In this document: positions 62,113 through 64,000 of the stretch, one piece after another
Numbering within the stretch: position 1 is the first letter of the stretch
Layout: each line of letters opens with the position of its first letter
NCBI GenBank assembly: GCA_018524725.1
Contig: JAEUWP010000634.1
Span: 1 to 64,000, forward strand
DNA from: Podaxis mareebaensis
Taxonomy: Eukaryota > Basidiomycota > Agaricomycetes > Agaricales > Agaricaceae
Length of the DNA: 64,000 nt
Reading direction: 5' to 3'
The notes under the pieces: model-generated
Database searches by the model: none
What the model saw: the letters and a program-made list of their open reading frames with translations, nothing else
Told to the model about the DNA's origin: nothing
Made by a program: the position numbers and the translations under genes

Positions 62113-63985
62113 TTGATCAAATTTCTCAGTATGAGTTTAATTTTGGCTCTGATTGAACGTTATTCAGTAGTTTTAAGACATGCGAATCTTTGTTCTAGAA
62201 CCTAACAAGCAGGGAAGTTTATAATATTAAGTTACTAATATAAGAAACTTTTTTTGATTAATTATGCAGCCTTGCCAAAGGCTAGGCTGTAATTAATATT
62301 AGCGAGTTAGAATTATAGAACAAGGTGTAAAGGTGAGTAATGATAAATTAGATACTTTATAGACCTCTCGAATAGGGGATAGTTTAATTAGTTGTTTAAT
62401 TTAGCTACAACAGTTAAGCATAAATTAGCTTATTTATAAGAAAGGAAAGCTTAAATTTATAAATTTTATCTTTAAAATAGAGATATAAAAATAAATTAGG
62501 GCAAGCCGCTATAAGAATCGATTTATTTTGTTTAATGGTAGTTGGTGGGGTAAAAGCCTACCAAGCCTACGATCAATAGCCAAGTTTGATAGAACAGATG
62601 GCCACATTGGGAATGAGAAGCCCCAAGTAGAGTAATCTACCAGCAGTCAAGAATCTTAGTCAATGCTCGCAAGAGTGAACTAGCTAACTGAAATCTTAAG
62701 ATCATTTAACAATGGTACTTGAGATAACGTAAGGGAAAAAAATGATAATACCTTACTATAAGTGTTGTCCAACATTACTGGTGCCAGAAGACTCGGTAAC
62801 GCCAGAAACGCAAACGTTAGTCGTCCTAATCAGGCGTAAAGGGTAAGTAGGCTGCTTTAAAAGTTATTAGTTAGAAAGCTCTTTAAAATTTAAAGTAACT
62901 AATAATGAATTAAAGCTAGAATCAAAAAGAGGATAAGCCAAATAATGTTTAGAGTAGGGATGAAATCCGGAGATACTAAATGGAATACTAAAGGTGAAAA
63001 CTTTTATCTAATAATGATTGACGCTGAGGAACGAAGGTGAGAATAGAAAATAGGATTAGAGACCCAGATATCTCTCACTGTCAACGATGAATGGTGGTTG
63101 TTAGTTTTAAAATAAACTAGTAACGATGTTAACGCGATAACCATTCCGCCTTGCGAGTACGGTTGCAAAACTGAAACCAAAAAAATTAGTCGGTCTCGGA
63201 GCAAACGGAGTGAAGCATGTTATTTAATACGAAAGTACGCGTAAAATCTTACCAGTTCTTGCATATACTCTTGCCTTGAATCAGGCAACTCTATTAAATT
63301 AATAGAAGGGAGTATACAGGTGTTGCATGGCTGTCGTCAGTCCGTATTTTAAGAAGTGAGGTTAACTCCACTAACGGACGCAATCCCTGTTGTTAATTTT
63401 TACTTAACAATTTATGAATTTTAAATATTTTCATTTGGGGCTAAGACAAGTCGTTATGGCTCTAACGAACTGGGCTATAGACGTGCTGCATAGAACTTTT
63501 ACAAAGTGAAGCGAAACCTTAACTAAGTTTTAAACCCAAGGCTGGGTGGAACTAAATTAATTAAAAAAGGAAGAGCTAATCATTAAAGAAAGTTAATTAT
63601 ATTTAATTTGAGCAGATTGTTGCCTGAAATTCGGCAACATGAAGAAGGAATTTCGAGTAATCGTTGATCACTAGCGCAACGGTGAAGATAGCATTCGGGA
63701 TGAACTAACTGTCTGTCGCTGGGGAGAAGCTTGGATCGGGGGAAACTGCCGCTTAATTATAACTTACAACAAATCTTAGCTCTTTAATTATAACTGCAGC
63801 CTGCCAGCCAATGGCAGCTGCAACCTTAGGCTAGGTTAAGTTTATAATTATTGGCTTTAGCGCTAAATATTTATTATTTAGTACAAATTTGTTAAGCTAA
63901 TTAGTTTCAGTTAACCCTTCTGAGTAACATCTCAAAAGTCATAGCAAGGTAGCCGTACTGGAAGGTGCTGCTGGAAAATATTTCA
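62113..63985 (+). rRNA. rns: Small subunit ribosomal RNA
   Basis: Mitochondrial SSU rRNA. The 5' end is near CAGTATGAGTTTAATTTTGG. The 530 loop region GTGCCAGAAGACTCGGTAAC is at about 62779, and GGATTAGAGACCCAGATATC (790 region) at about 63052. TGGCTGTCGTCAGTCCGT is at about 63328. The 3' region GGTAGCCGTACTGGAAGGTG is at about 63949. No intron seen. GC hairpins occur in variable regions, for example at 62265-62292 and 63795-63825, the latter in the helix 44 area. Ends are approximate. Confidence 0.93.
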
Positions 63986-64000
63986 ATATATACCCCCATG

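Overview
This window is part of a fungal mitochondrial genome, most likely from a filamentous basidiomycete (Agaricomycetes-like). The evidence is a set of AT-rich respiratory genes (cob, cox1, cox2, nad2, nad3, nad4, nad6, atp8, atp9), mitochondrial rps3, both rRNAs (rnl, rns) and 19 recognisable tRNAs. Group I introns with LAGLIDADG or GIY-YIG homing endonuclease genes, a group II intron with a reverse transcriptase, and debris of family-B DNA polymerases from linear mitochondrial plasmids are also present. cox3, atp6, nad1, nad4L and nad5 are not seen, so the genome must be larger than 64 kb. The genus cannot be fixed from the sequence alone. Unusually large, repeat-rich mitogenomes are known in several Agaricomycetes.

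Layout. Bases 1-4770: cob with two group I introns (+). 4.8-8.4 kb: non-coding, filled with GC hairpins. 8.4-12.8 kb: a stack of broken plasmid DNA polymerase copies (-). 13.6-15.8 kb: nad3/nad2 with a 1-nt overlap (-). 15.9-17.4 kb: another broken polymerase. 18.7-25.7 kb: trnF (+), atp8, trnG, a polymerase fragment, nad6 and nad4 (-). 26.6-36.6 kb: cox1 with seven exons and six introns (-). 37.2-37.9 kb: cox2 (-). 38.9-44.3 kb: orphan membrane-protein ORFs, two of which carry copied 5' ends of cox1 and atp9, plus trnL and a polymerase tail. 45.3-46.8 kb: trnC and rps3 (-). 47.4-49.1 kb: seven tRNAs (-). 49.2-54.8 kb: rnl with two group I introns (-). 55.6-56.4 kb: another membrane ORF (-). 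56.8-60.2 kb: atp9 and eight tRNAs (+). 60.5-61.5 kb: remains of a membrane ORF (-). 62.1-64.0 kb: rns (+).

The dominant feature is several hundred short palindromic GC hairpins built on the core GCC-NNN-GGC, most often GCCTTTGGC or its complement. They fill almost every spacer, are nested inside one another, and have entered introns, rRNAs and coding regions. In essential genes they are kept only where the reading frame survives, giving peptide signatures such as SLWL or AAAFG. In homing endonuclease and plasmid-derived genes they give net gains of 10 or 11 nt that break the frame. Removing the insert in silico brings the flanking frames back into phase at several sites. The group II intron of cox1 is free of them.

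The second notable feature is capture of host 5' ends. A 346-aa ORF starts with an exact copy of the first 13 cox1 codons plus about 170 nt of cox1 upstream sequence. A second ORF starts from a diverged copy of the atp9 leader. A third, a polymerase pseudogene, starts with the first codons and leader of cox1. All appear to be plasmid-type or orphan genes placed behind host expression signals.

UGA is not used as tryptophan in the intact genes: every tryptophan codon checked is UGG and the tRNA-Trp anticodon is CCA. The window therefore looks like standard code.
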